Below the pieces are notes generated by a model, which made no database searches, was not told the origin of the DNA, and saw nothing but the letters and a program-made list of their open reading frames with translations. Positions 17,379 to 26,403 of a DNA stretch of 64,000 bases are shown here, in pieces (positions within the stretch are counted from its first letter, which is position 1; each line of letters opens with the position of its first letter). Source of the stretch: a bacterium (GTDB taxonomy: Bacteria > Myxococcota_A > Polyangia > Nannocystales > Nannocystaceae); NCBI GenBank assembly GCA_024742475.1, contig JANSYI010000001.1, forward strand, positions 62,001 to 126,000, in the 5' to 3' direction. A program made the translations under genes and the position numbers.

Positions 17379-20231
17379 GTGGAGCGGTCCGAGCACGACC
17401 CGGATTGCGAACCTCCCGCGCTCGACCCCGCCGGCGTGTTCGACAGCGTGGGTCAGGACCTGGTCAAGAGTCGCCTCGCCGCGCGCATGTTCGGCCGCGA
17501 CGCGTCGCCGCGTTGCTTCGGGCGGTTCGAGCTGCGTGCGGCCGTGGGCAAGGGCGGCATGGGCACCGTCTACGCGGCGTGGGACCCCACCCTCGAACGC
17601 GAGGTGGCGCTCAAGGTCGTCGACACCGCCTCGCTCGGGCCGGGCATGGTCGAGCGCGCGCTTCGGGAGGCCCGTAGCCTCGCGAAGCTCTCCCATCCCA
17701 ACGTCGTCTCCGTGTTCGAAGCTGGTGAAGTCCAGCAGCGGGTTTGGATCGCGATGGAGCTGCTTGCGGGCGAGACGCTGGGGGCCTGGGCACGCCGCGA
17801 GCCAAGCCCGAGCCCCCGCGAGCTCCTGGAGATGTGGCTGGCCGTCGCGCGCGGTCTGTGGGCGGTACACCAGGCCGGTCTCGTGCATCGAGACGTCAAG
17901 CCGGCCAACGTGGTGGTCGGAGACGACGGCAGGCCACGGCTGATCGACTTCGGCCTTGTCCGCGATCCTGCCGGCGCGGGCGTCGAGGGCTTTGATCCGC
18001 CTCCCGAGCAGACGACCGACGAACCCGACTCCGGAAGTCGCGTGACGCGGGGCTTCGTGGGAACGCGGGCATATGCGGCGCCCGAGCAGCGCTCGGGGGG
18101 AGGCGTCGATGCACGCGCTGACCAGTACGCGCTGTGCGTGAGCATCTGGGAGGCGCTCAGCGGCAGCCGCCCGACCACCACGCCCGCCCCGCTGCAGCTC
18201 CCCTCGGTACCCGGCGTTCCCAAGCGTGTGTTTCGAGCGCTCGAACGAGGACTCGCGTCCGATCCGGAGTCCCGACACCCCAGCCTCGAGCCGCTGATCG
18301 AGACCCTCGAGGGGGCCCTGCAGCGACGCACCCGGCGGGCAACGGTCATACTGGGCAGTGCGGGGGCAGGCGTAGTGGCAACCACGTTGCTGCTCGAACG
18401 CGACGCCCCACCTGCCGACCCGTGTCCCCGCGACGCCGCGGCGCTCGAAGGCACGTGGGACGCACAGCGCCGGCAGCAGCTGATCGATCGAGCGTCGCCG
18501 AGCCCGTCCCGGGACCGGGTGATCGAGGCGCTCGATCAGTGGGCCGAGCGCTGGCACGCATCGCGACGGGCCGCGTGTGTCGCCACGAGAGTCGATGGCG
18601 TGCAGAGCGAGGTGGCCCTCGACCAGCGGAGCGCGTGCCTCGAACGCAAGCGGCGGTCCGTCGCCGCGATCCTCGCCACGATCACCGACCCACAGCGTGA
18701 TATCGACGTGGCGGTGCATGCCCCGCAGCTGCTCGCCGAGCTGCCTCGCCTCGAGTCCTGTGATGACCCGCTGCGCCTGGCGGAGATGCAACCGCTGCCG
18801 CCATCGGGAACCGAACGTGACGAGATCGAGTCAGCCTACGACGCGGTCGCGCAGGTCCGAACGCTTGCGCTCGTCGGTGACGTCGAGGGCGCCCGGGCAC
18901 GCGCCAAACAGCTCCTCGACCAGACGCCCGAATACCTCCCGCTGACCATCGAAGCCGAGGCGCTGCAGTGGGAGCTGGACATCCAAACCGAACGAGAGGC
19001 GCGGGCGATCGAGCCGCTGGTGTCGCTGGGCCGGCGAGCCTCGGCGGCACGCCTCGACGAGCTCGCCGCGACCTTGCTGGTCACGGCTGCCGAGGCCGCG
19101 ACAGGGCGGTGGTCCAAGCCCGAGCGAGAGCGATCCCTCGTCGAGGAGGCCTCGGCTGCACTCGATCGAGTCGCGCAACGGGCCGACCCTCGACGGATCT
19201 CGATGCTTGCCGCTCGCGCCAACCTGCGGGTCGAGGCGGGCGATCTACGAGGCGCGCTCGAGCTCGATCGCGACGCGCTCGCCCTCGCGAGCAGCGCGAA
19301 CGAAGCCCTCGCCATCGACCGGCAACGCAACCGGGTCGCGTCGAGGTTGGGTGACCTCGGCGAGTTCGAGGAAGCTCGTGCCGAGTACGCCGCGGTCTGC
19401 CGCGACGCCGAGACGCGATGGGGTCCGAAGTCCCCCCTGCTTGCGAAGTGCGAGTTCAATCTCGGCGCGTTGGCGATTCGAGTCGGAGAGCTCGAGACGG
19501 CGTCGAGACACTTCGACCGCGCCGAGGCGATCGAGCAGGCCAGCTTCGGGCCCGACTCCCTGCAAATTGCGAGCATCCGGTTTGCGCGGGCCAAGCTCGC
19601 GATGCTTCGCGGGGAGCTCGAGACGGCGCTCCGTGCGGTGGATCAGGTCATCGAGGTGTACGAGCGAGCGTATGGGCCCGACCACGGCCGGCTTGCGCAG
19701 GTCCACGAGGGGCGCGGGGTCCTACGGTTCTACCTCGGCGACGTCGAAGGGTCCGTCGAGGCATACAACGCCGCGCTGGCGATCCAAGAGCGCATCCTCG
19801 GGCCGGAACACCCCGACCTCGCCGAGCTCTACGCCAACCTCGCCGAGTCGGAGCTCGCTCTGGAGAGGTGGGAAGAGGCCCTGCGAGGCTTCGACCGGGC
19901 CCTGGCGCTCTACACCGAGACGCTGCCCGAAGATCACCCCGACCTCGCGCTCCCACTCAAGGGCCGGGGCCAGACGCTGCTGGCGCTCGATCGGCCCCGC
20001 GAGGCGCTGGACGATCTCGAGCGCTCGCTGGCCCTGGCCGTCGCGGGCGGAGGCGAGTCGCTCGAGATCGCCGATACGCGCTTCTCCCTCGCGCGGGCGC
20101 TGGCGGCCGCCGATCCATCGCAACGCGCACGCGCCCGAGCCATGGCCGCACAGTCACGCTCGGACTACGCGGAGCTGGAGATGGCATCGCAGCGCGAGGC
20201 GGTCGATCGGTGGATCGCCGCCCTTCGATGA
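17379..20231 (+). CDS. Ser/Thr protein kinase with large TPR sensor region
   Basis: A 950-residue protein starting at GTG 17379. The kinase domain (about residues 48-310) has the Gly-rich loop GKGGMGTVYAAWD, ATP Lys in VALKVV, catalytic loop HRDVKPAN and DFG (DFGLVRD). A hydrophobic segment TVILGSAGAGVVATTLLL near residue 323 probably crosses the membrane. The rest is a long array of TPR units, for example the 42-residue-spaced repeats ending in PDHGRLAQVHE, PEHPDLAELYAN and EDHPDLALPLKG, typical of kinesin-light-chain-like TPR. It resembles the truncated kinase at the left edge in design. It probably senses or binds protein partners; its targets are unknown. Confidence 0.92.
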   Translation: MERSEHDPDCEPPALDPAGVFDSVGQDLVKSRLAARMFGRDASPRCFGRFELRAAVGKGGMGTVYAAWDPTLEREVALKVVDTASLGPGMVERALREARSLAKLSHPNVVSVFEAGEVQQRVWIAMELLAGETLGAWARREPSPSPRELLEMWLAVARGLWAVHQAGLVHRDVKPANVVVGDDGRPRLIDFGLVRDPAGAGVEGFDPPPEQTTDEPDSGSRVTRGFVGTRAYAAPEQRSGGGVDARADQYALCVSIWEALSGSRPTTTPAPLQLPSVPGVPKRVFRALERGLASDPESRHPSLEPLIETLEGALQRRTRRATVILGSAGAGVVATTLLLERDAPPADPCPRDAAALEGTWDAQRRQQLIDRASPSPSRDRVIEALDQWAERWHASRRAACVATRVDGVQSEVALDQRSACLERKRRSVAAILATITDPQRDIDVAVHAPQLLAELPRLESCDDPLRLAEMQPLPPSGTERDEIESAYDAVAQVRTLALVGDVEGARARAKQLLDQTPEYLPLTIEAEALQWELDIQTEREARAIEPLVSLGRRASAARLDELAATLLVTAAEAATGRWSKPERERSLVEEASAALDRVAQRADPRRISMLAARANLRVEAGDLRGALELDRDALALASSANEALAIDRQRNRVASRLGDLGEFEEARAEYAAVCRDAETRWGPKSPLLAKCEFNLGALAIRVGELETASRHFDRAEAIEQASFGPDSLQIASIRFARAKLAMLRGELETALRAVDQVIEVYERAYGPDHGRLAQVHEGRGVLRFYLGDVEGSVEAYNAALAIQERILGPEHPDLAELYANLAESELALERWEEALRGFDRALALYTETLPEDHPDLALPLKGRGQTLLALDRPREALDDLERSLALAVAGGGESLEIADTRFSLARALAAADPSQRARARAMAAQSRSDYAELEMASQREAVDRWIAALR

Positions 20232-20241
20232 ACGACGGCGC

Positions 20242-20697
20242 TCAGGTCTTGAACTTGATCTTGAACCGCGGGTCATCCTCTTTGGTGGCCACGTTGATCA
20301 CATCCGTCTCCGCGGGCCTGTACTCGAATGCCCGAGACTTGGCGCCCTGGCCTAGCGGCTGTGCAGCGAGGGTGAACGTGAATTTCATCTTGTTGCCGCT
20401 CATCTCGGGCACCAAGCCCTCGCTTCGCAGCCTCTCCCGAGCGTCCGCCGCGCTCCCCTGGAAGTCGAGCTCGACGGTGAACTTGTGACCGCTGTCGTTG
20501 TCGACGTTGGTGACCAAGAAGCGCTTCAGAACCGTGGGGTCGAGGATCAAGGTGTTGTCTTCCACCTCGGAGAGTTCCTGGTCGTTGCCCCTCTCGATCG
20601 CGAGCTTCCAGTGCCCATCCCCCACCTGGTGATAGTGGACGTTGATGGTGTCGTGCTTGACTCCCCCCTCGTACGGTGTGCCTGGGTCGTGTTTCAT
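20242..20697 (-). CDS. Hypothetical protein of 151 residues
   Basis: An unrecognised soluble protein beginning MKHDPGTPYEGG at ATG 20697. An AGGAG lies about 12 bases upstream, a slightly long spacing, and the longer open frame before it looks non-coding. It is charged and beta-rich by appearance, with short motifs HDTINVHYHQVGDGHWK and SGHKFTVELDF, ends in a Lys-rich tail KFKIKFKT-like stretch, and has no signal peptide, membrane segment or Cys. It is ten bases from the convergent kinase gene and 97 bases downstream of the sigma factor gene on the same strand, so it may belong to that transcript. Confidence 0.6.
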   Translation of the reverse strand: MKHDPGTPYEGGVKHDTINVHYHQVGDGHWKLAIERGNDQELSEVEDNTLILDPTVLKRFLVTNVDNDSGHKFTVELDFQGSAADARERLRSEGLVPEMSGNKMKFTFTLAAQPLGQGAKSRAFEYRPAETDVINVATKEDDPRFKIKFKT

Positions 20698-20794
20698 GTC
20701 GTGTCGTCTCTCCTGTGCTCGATGAGCTTTGCATGGGAGTCGCACACGCTCGTGAAGCCGACCAAGATTCCTTGTCGCTCGCCGAGAACGGGGT

Positions 20795-21406
20795 TCAACT
20801 GGCTTTCCAATAGTCGCGCAGCCCGTCGGCCCAGCGGTCGAGTCCGTCGAGGGTCGAGCAGAGCTCACCGGGGTTGCGGGCGGCCGCTTCGATCGCGCCG
20901 CGCAGCTCGAGCTTGGCCTTGCGAAGCCGCCCGCGGATCGCCGGTTCCGTCTCCCCGAGCACCTCCGCGATCTTGCGCCCCGACATGCGCTCCCAGTAGT
21001 TCAGCTCCAATACGACCTGCGAGTCGATGGGGATGAGGCGCAGCGCCGTGAGAAGCAGCTGCTGCTCGCGGCGTAGGCCCATCGCCGTGCTCGCGCCCAT
21101 GCCACAGTCCGCCAAGGAGGTCGACGCCGGCTCGACGCTGCGGCGCTGTGCGGTGCGAAGGTGGCTCAGCAACACGTTGCGGGCGATGGCAAACAGGAAC
21201 GTCCGCATGCTGCTCTCGCCGCGAAACCGCTCTTTCGCCTCGATGCACCCCATGAACGTGCGCTGCACGAGGTCTTCGACCTCGGAGAGGTTGGAGAGCT
21301 TGTTCACGAAGAAGCGGTAGATCGCCGCGTAGTGACGGTCGAACAGCGCGCTGCCTGCCGCGTTGTCCCCAGTCGACCACGCCGCGAGAAGGTCGTCGTC
21401 CTCCAC
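20795..21406 (-). CDS. ECF-type RNA polymerase sigma factor
   Basis: A 203-residue sigma-70 family protein of the extracytoplasmic-function type. Region 2 covers about residues 20-85: HYAAIYRFFVNKL, then EVEDLVQRTFMGC, and the -10 recognition helix around TFLFAIARNVLLSHLR. Region 4 lies near residues 115-170, with the helix-turn-helix SGRKIAEVLGETEPAIRGRLRKA. No anti-sigma gene with a clear zinc motif is adjacent, so control may be by another route. It diverges from a Lys-rich envelope protein across about 120 bases, whose promoter it might recognise. Confidence 0.88.
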   Translation of the reverse strand: MEDDDLLAAWSTGDNAAGSALFDRHYAAIYRFFVNKLSNLSEVEDLVQRTFMGCIEAKERFRGESSMRTFLFAIARNVLLSHLRTAQRRSVEPASTSLADCGMGASTAMGLRREQQLLLTALRLIPIDSQVVLELNYWERMSGRKIAEVLGETEPAIRGRLRKAKLELRGAIEAAARNPGELCSTLDGLDRWADGLRDYWKAS

Positions 21407-21529
21407 GACTCGACGCTACCACGGTGTCGCCGAGCAGCCGAGCGTGACACCGCGCCGGGAAATCTCGCGTTGACGTGACGGTTGTGCGAGCCCCGCTCAC
21501 TACTCCTGCACACCCCGAAGGAGTCCGTC

Positions 21530-22585
21530 ATGAGCCTCGCTTGTCCCGCATTGTTCGCGCTCGTCCTCAGCAGCCAGCCTGTGGACGACTCGGCCCCCCA
21601 GCCTCCCGCCCCCCCCGAAGAGGTCACCGCCCAACCCACGCCTGCACCACCCGAGCAGCCCGCTGCGCCGCCACCAGCGGTGGCCGCCCCATCCGAGGAG
21701 ACGTCGGCCGAGCAGCAGAGGAAGAAGCAGAAGAAGAAAGAGAAGAGGAAACAGAAGAAGGAACAAGAGGCCGAAGACGCCGCCAACGGGTCCCTGACGA
21801 TCGCTCCGGGCCCGACGCCCCTGAGCTCGGCGGGAAGCTGGCGGCTCGACCTCATGGGAGATGCGTTCGGGCAGACCACGGTCAACAACGAGACCGAGGG
21901 CGCGAGTACGAACGGCAGCTTCGGTGGCGGCGTCCGCATCGTGTCGGACCGCGTGCGGGCGCTGGCGTTCGTCAACGGTGGCACGCTCGACAACCTCGAC
22001 AATCGCGACGAGTTCGCGCAGGCGCTGTTGATGCCTCAGCTCGCACGCGTGTCCCTGCAGAGCGAGGTCGCGGCGTTCAAGGTATTCGACACCGACCACG
22101 GCGCGTACAAGGACGAGGACCGCCCCTCGGGGCGTCACGAAGTCGGTGGGGCCTTCGAGTTCTCGGGCGGTGGAAGTGAGTGGAACCTCGTGGACGAAGC
22201 CGACCCCACGCTCGTTGATTCGTCGAGAGTGACGTCGTTGCGGCTCGCCGTGGGCCCCTGGTACGCGTGGGCCGTCCGGGCAAAACAAGCCGGCGACATC
22301 GTCATCTCTCCGGGGGTTCGGTACGCGCTGCGCACCGTCTCCGCCCTGGGCAACCGCGATTTTCTCCAGCGCGCGCTGGGCTCGCGCGACCTCGTCTACC
22401 AGTCGGTGGACCTGAGCCTGTCCTTCTCCTTCAACGGCGTCGACCTCTCGGGCACCGTCATGTTGATGCTCGACGAGGACAGCAGCGCCCTGCAGTTCGC
22501 CGAGATTCGCCCTGCGCTGTCCTTCCGCGCCCCGCTGATCAGCCTGCGCGGGCGCAACGAGTCGCGGTCGAAGTCGACGCCGTGA
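21530..22585 (+). CDS. Exported Lys-rich-linker protein, probable outer-membrane or periplasmic beta protein
   Basis: A 351-residue protein starting at ATG 21530 behind a clear GAAGGAG ribosome site. A short signal-like N-terminus (MSLACPALFALVLSS) is followed by a Pro/Ala-rich linker and then a strongly basic segment of Lys, Gln and Glu (KKQKKKEKRKQKKEQE) near residues 65-85. The remaining 250 residues alternate polar and hydrophobic residues (for example GSWRLDLMGDAFGQTTV and YQSVDLSLSFSFNGVDLSG), which fits a beta-barrel or beta-sandwich. No family was recognised. It diverges from the ECF sigma gene. Confidence 0.7.
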   Translation: MSLACPALFALVLSSQPVDDSAPQPPAPPEEVTAQPTPAPPEQPAAPPPAVAAPSEETSAEQQRKKQKKKEKRKQKKEQEAEDAANGSLTIAPGPTPLSSAGSWRLDLMGDAFGQTTVNNETEGASTNGSFGGGVRIVSDRVRALAFVNGGTLDNLDNRDEFAQALLMPQLARVSLQSEVAAFKVFDTDHGAYKDEDRPSGRHEVGGAFEFSGGGSEWNLVDEADPTLVDSSRVTSLRLAVGPWYAWAVRAKQAGDIVISPGVRYALRTVSALGNRDFLQRALGSRDLVYQSVDLSLSFSFNGVDLSGTVMLMLDEDSSALQFAEIRPALSFRAPLISLRGRNESRSKSTP

Positions 22586-22588
22586 GGC

Positions 22589-23917
22589 TCACACGCCGAC
22601 CGCTGCCAGCTTCACGCGGCCGCGTCCTTCCGCCTTGGCCTCGTACATCGCTCGGTCGGCGCGCGCCACCAAGCCCTCGGCGGTGTCCTCAGGCCGCAGC
22701 TGCGCGACCCCGAGGCTGGCGGAGACGGTCAGGGGCGCGTCCTCGCCCGTCGAGACGCGGCGGCTTCTCAGCTCGGCGAGCCAGCGTTCGCCAAAGGTGC
22801 GCGCGCCCTCGAGGTCGGTGTCGGGCAGCACGAACAGCAGCTCTTCGCCGCCGATGCGGCCGCAGAGGTCGACTTGGCGCTTGACGGCCCGGCACGCGTC
22901 GGCGACCTCCCGTAGCACTCGGTCGCCGACCGCGTGTCCCCAGCGGTCATTGATGCGCTTGAAGTGGTCGACGTCGATCAGCACGACCGACAGCGGAAGC
23001 TCGGAGCGCACGGCGTGGGCGTGCTGCCAGTTCAGACCGTCGAACACCGCGCGACGGCTGAGCAGCCCCGTCAGGTGGTCGGTGCGCACGAGCCGTTCGA
23101 GCTCGCGGCGGCTGCGGGCTTGCGAAAGCGCGTGGCCAGCCCAGTGGGCGATCAGCTGCATCAACGCGTAGTCGTTGGCCGTAAACGGGCGCGAAGGCGC
23201 GGGGCGGGAGAAGTTGACCGTGCCGTAGACGCGGCCATCGACCTCGATCGGACAGCCCAAGTAGGACTCGAGCTCGAACCCCAGATAACACGGATGCTCC
23301 CGGATCTCGCTTTGGCCCGCGTGGTGAAACCCGGTGGGGGCGCCAGCGCGAATGGTGTGTGTGCAGTAGGTGCCCTGAAGCTCGAAGACCGTCCCCGGCT
23401 GCAGCTGTCCGCTGGGATCGACGCAGTGCTCGACCCGGTAGTCGTCGCCGTCGATGCGGCTTTGAATCGCCAGCGGCAGGTCGAAGTGCTCCGCGCCGAG
23501 CTGCAAGATGGCACGCATGCGAGCGTCGAAGTCGAGGCTGCTGTCGATGCTGATCGACTGCAGCCGCTCCATGACGTCGAGCGCCTGCTCCATGCCCGCG
23601 GCGACCCGGATGATCTGGATGGACCCCGGCGCGTGCTCGGGACCGAAGTGGATCTCTCCTCCGACGGTCACGCCGAGGAACACGGCCCCGTCCCGCCGCC
23701 GGTAGGCGGTCCGGTCGGTGCCCGCGCAAAGGACCGACCTGCCATCCGGATCGGCGCGCAGCAGCAAGATCGAGTTCCCGAGAAGCTCGGCGGCCTCGTA
23801 GCCGAACAGCTCCGTGGCCGCGGCGTTCACGTAGACGATGCTCTGCTCCGAGTCGGTGGCAACGACCGCTTCGGACAGATTGTCGAACAAGTCGAAGCAA
23901 GCATCCACGCCACCCAT
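22589..23917 (-). CDS. Diguanylate cyclase with PAS and GAF sensor domains
   Basis: A 442-residue cytoplasmic enzyme that should make cyclic di-GMP from two GTP. The N-terminal PAS domain covers residues 6-110 (LFDNLSEAVVATDSEQSIVY). A GAF domain covers about 120-265 and includes several Cys (YCTHTI, HPCYLGFELESYLGCPI). The GGDEF domain occupies 275-435, with the active-site signature GGEEL at 356-360 and the product-inhibition site RQVD at 347-350, exactly five residues upstream. It should therefore be active and feedback-controlled. Its stop is only three bases from the stop of the convergent envelope gene. Confidence 0.92.
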   Translation of the reverse strand: MGGVDACFDLFDNLSEAVVATDSEQSIVYVNAAATELFGYEAAELLGNSILLLRADPDGRSVLCAGTDRTAYRRRDGAVFLGVTVGGEIHFGPEHAPGSIQIIRVAAGMEQALDVMERLQSISIDSSLDFDARMRAILQLGAEHFDLPLAIQSRIDGDDYRVEHCVDPSGQLQPGTVFELQGTYCTHTIRAGAPTGFHHAGQSEIREHPCYLGFELESYLGCPIEVDGRVYGTVNFSRPAPSRPFTANDYALMQLIAHWAGHALSQARSRRELERLVRTDHLTGLLSRRAVFDGLNWQHAHAVRSELPLSVVLIDVDHFKRINDRWGHAVGDRVLREVADACRAVKRQVDLCGRIGGEELLFVLPDTDLEGARTFGERWLAELRSRRVSTGEDAPLTVSASLGVAQLRPEDTAEGLVARADRAMYEAKAEGRGRVKLAAVGV

Positions 23918-24032
23918 ACCCTTCGAACTCTACTCCTAACGCTGCCACCGTGGCAGGCGAGCACCGTTTCGAATCCCGACGCGCGGGTCGATGCGCGACT
24001 TCGAACCGCCGGCATCACGTAGAGTCGTGGCG

Positions 24033-24545
24033 ATGACAGGAACAACGTTCCGCATGGGCCGTCTCGATCACGTGCACATTCGGGTGCCCGATCGAGCCGA
24101 AGCTGCGCGTTGGTATGCCGAGCACCTGGGGTTCGAGCCGGTGCAACGCTTCGACTTCTGGGCGGAGGGGTTCCCCGGTGGGCCACTGCAGATCTCCGCC
24201 GACGGAGGCGAGACCTCGCTCGCGTTGTTCGAGGCGGGCGAAGGACATCCGATGCTCCCGCAGAAGACCGGTGTCGCGTTCAGCGTCGACGCCGAGGCGT
24301 TCGTCCGGTTTGCGCTCGGCCTGCCTGGGGAGCTGTGCGCGCCCTCGGGCCAACCGCTCGAGCGCGACGACATCGTCGACTTCGACCTTTGTTGGGCCTA
24401 CAACCTCGCCGATCCCTGGGGCAACGTGTACGAGCTCAACTGCTACGCCTACGAGCGCATCGCCCAAGATCTGATCGAAGCCCACGCGGTGCAGCCGACT
24501 CGGTACTGGCCGCGTGAGCTCTACGCTGGCTATCGAAGCCGCTGA
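24033..24545 (+). CDS. VOC/glyoxalase-fold protein
   Basis: About 170 residues of the vicinal-oxygen-chelate fold: RLDHVHIRVPDRAEAARWY at the start (first beta-alpha unit, candidate metal His in HVHI) and a C-terminal unit with DPWGNVYELNCY, where the Glu is the usual second-module metal ligand. The family includes dioxygenases, glyoxalase I and resistance proteins, and no specific substrate can be named. ATG 24033 is used; ATG 23991 and the internal ATG 24054 are alternatives. It stands alone between two minus-strand genes. Confidence 0.8.
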   Translation: MTGTTFRMGRLDHVHIRVPDRAEAARWYAEHLGFEPVQRFDFWAEGFPGGPLQISADGGETSLALFEAGEGHPMLPQKTGVAFSVDAEAFVRFALGLPGELCAPSGQPLERDDIVDFDLCWAYNLADPWGNVYELNCYAYERIAQDLIEAHAVQPTRYWPRELYAGYRSR

Positions 24546-24548
24546 GCG

Positions 24549-25220
24549 TCAGCAGAACGAGGCCGGCGCACACGCCCCGCCGCCGCCTTCGAGATCGGCG
24601 CAGCACAGGCTGACGCACTCGTCGTCGAACGAACACGCGGCCGCGCACACGCCGTCGACGCAGAGAACGTCGCTGTCGCAGCAGTCACCGTGGCTGCCGC
24701 AGGGCTGTCCTGGGTCGCTGCAGACGCCACCGTCGCCGTTGCCCGTGCTGCCATCATCGCTGCCGCCGTCGCCACACTCGCCGTTGCGCGACGGGTCGGC
24801 CGAACAACCGCTGGGGTCGAAGTCGTTGAAACACGTCGCCGCGGCTCCTTCGTCGGGGCACGCGTAGAAGCTCCCGTTGAGGCAGCAGCTCTGGGTGCTC
24901 GTGCTCCCGGAGTCGTTGCCGCTGCCGTTGCCGCTGCCGCTGCCGTTCCCGTTCCCACCGCCGTCACCGGTTTCGCCCCCGCCCACGCCCGTATCGCCAC
25001 CGCACGAGCATGCGCCCCACGTGCCGTCGGCTTGGCACGTCTGGGCGCCCATGCCCGAGGGACAGACGCACTCTTGGGTCTCGTTTTCGCTGCAGCCAGC
25101 GCCGCCGTCGTCGTCGTCGCAGGCGCCGAGGGCGGCGAAACAGCACAGCGCGAGGCCCGACAGGGCGGTCTTCCAGCGGTGAAACAGGCGCGGGGTGGAG
25201 TGGATGTCTTGAACGCTCAT
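24549..25220 (-). CDS. Cys-rich secreted lipoprotein
   Basis: A 223-residue lipoprotein (lipobox AALGAC followed by Asp run) with about 26 Cys. An N-terminal Cys cluster (CSENETQECVCPSGMGAQTC) leads into a Gly/Asn/Ser repeat made of GN and GSGN units, then a second Cys-rich part ending near VCSDPGQPCGSHGDCCDSD and CVDGVCAAACSFDDECVSLC. The latter spacing resembles small disulfide-knot modules (Dickkopf/WAP-like) found repeatedly in myxobacterial surface proteins. Probably exposed on the outer surface; function unknown. The start ATG 25220 is fixed by the signal peptide. Confidence 0.8.
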   Translation of the reverse strand: MSVQDIHSTPRLFHRWKTALSGLALCCFAALGACDDDDGGAGCSENETQECVCPSGMGAQTCQADGTWGACSCGGDTGVGGGETGDGGGNGNGSGSGNGSGNDSGSTSTQSCCLNGSFYACPDEGAAATCFNDFDPSGCSADPSRNGECGDGGSDDGSTGNGDGGVCSDPGQPCGSHGDCCDSDVLCVDGVCAAACSFDDECVSLCCADLEGGGGACAPASFC

Positions 25221-25295
25221 GGCTCTTTGCCCCCACACGGCGGGCCGCCGACCATGTCGCGCATTTTCTTTCGGAGAAATCCGCAAAACCAAGAG

Positions 25296-25328
25296 CAAAG
25301 CCCCGCACGCGGTACGCACGGGGCTTTG
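25296..25328 (-). terminator. Intrinsic-type terminator hairpin downstream of OmpA-family gene
   Basis: A 10-base perfect stem, CAAAGCCCCG pairing with CGGGGCTTTG, with a loop that can add a GCG/CGC stem. On the minus strand it lies 24 bases after the OmpA-like gene stop and is followed by a T-richer stretch (CTTGGTTTTGCGG). This is the clearest hairpin in the window. Confidence 0.7.
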
Positions 25329-25351
25329 GGATGCTCGAGAAGACGAACGGC

Positions 25352-26242
25352 CTACTGCCAGATCAGCTCGACGCGGCGGTCCTTGCTGCGCTCGGACTCG
25401 TTGCTTCCGCTGGCTTCGAGCGAGCCCTTGGCGATGACCTGCATGAGCTCGGCCGAGACGCCCTTGCTGCTGAGCGCACCTTTGACGCTCTGGCCGCGGC
25501 GCTCGGTGAGGAGGATGTTGTACTCCTCGGTGCCCATCGCGTCGGCGTGGGCTTCGAGGTAGATGCCGCGGCCGTCGTTGATGATGCACTCGGCGGCCGT
25601 GTTGAGGTTCTCCTCGGCCTGTGGGGTGAGCTTGTCGGAGTCGAACGCGAAGAAGACGGCATCGATGCCGCAGGGGCCTTCGCCGGATCCGTCGCCGCCG
25701 AAGTCGCCCGAGAACACGCACATGCCTCCGTCGCAGATCTCGTCCATGGGGCACTGGTCGTCGGTCTGGCACTGACCGGCCGCGGCGCAGCGGCCCGTGG
25801 CCAGCTCGCAGGTGCTCGGCGAGCACTCGATGTCGTCGTTGCATGCCGAGCACGCGCCCGCGGTGCAGACCAGGCCGCCGAAGCAGTCGGTCTTCTGGGT
25901 GCACGGAGCGCCCATCTCACCGTCGCCGCCACCGGCGTTGCCCAACGCGGCGGCTTCGGCGGGGTCCATGCAGCGGAACTCGTGGCAGACCCACTCGGCC
26001 GCGCCTTCGGGGCCCTTGCCGACGCACTCGGCGTCGGTCTTGCAGTTCTGGCAGGAGCCGTCTTGGCAGGTCTCGCCGAGGTCGGCCTTGCAGTGCTTGT
26101 CCTTCTTGCACGCAGGGTACTCGGGCTTCTTGCAGCCTCCTGCGAAGCCCAGCAGGGCGGTCGCGAAGACGACGACGGACGAGAGCTTGAGGGCGGTTCG
26201 CAGGGTGGTCACGGCGCGGGATGCTTGCACGGGCTTCGCCAC
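25352..26242 (-). CDS. Cys-rich OmpA/Pal-like lipoprotein
   Basis: A 296-residue lipoprotein: hydrophobic N-terminus with lipobox GFAGGC, then about 150 residues with more than 20 Cys in short EGF/Dickkopf-like units (CKKDKHCKADLGETCQDGSC), then a C-terminal OmpA domain from about residue 190. The OmpA part shows FFAFDSDKLTPQAEENL and the peptidoglycan-binding motif region LEAHADAMGTEEYNILLTERRGQSV, with a final DRRVEL. It should be anchored in the outer membrane by lipid and bind the cell wall. The Cys-rich insert before an OmpA domain is unusual outside this group. It diverges from the HAD gene and ends at a good terminator. Confidence 0.88.
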   Translation of the reverse strand: MAKPVQASRAVTTLRTALKLSSVVVFATALLGFAGGCKKPEYPACKKDKHCKADLGETCQDGSCQNCKTDAECVGKGPEGAAEWVCHEFRCMDPAEAAALGNAGGGDGEMGAPCTQKTDCFGGLVCTAGACSACNDDIECSPSTCELATGRCAAAGQCQTDDQCPMDEICDGGMCVFSGDFGGDGSGEGPCGIDAVFFAFDSDKLTPQAEENLNTAAECIINDGRGIYLEAHADAMGTEEYNILLTERRGQSVKGALSSKGVSAELMQVIAKGSLEASGSNESERSKDRRVELIWQ

Positions 26243-26403
26243 CGCAGCAAGCGCGGACTGCGTTCGGGCGCTTCACCCGTCTTCTCGCGGAGTTGAACGG
26301 CTCTGCAGCAAAGCAGACCCGCGTAGCAGCCCGCCCCAGCGGGGCAGAGGGTCTCAGGGCCAATTCGCGGGCGAGGGCCGAGGGTGTAGCGCAGACTCCA
26401 GCC

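Noticed and set aside
24880..24965. Hexamer-like GC-rich repeat that could be a slippage or CRISPR-like array
   Set aside because: It simply encodes the Gly/Asn/Ser linker of the Cys-rich lipoprotein; there are no spacers.
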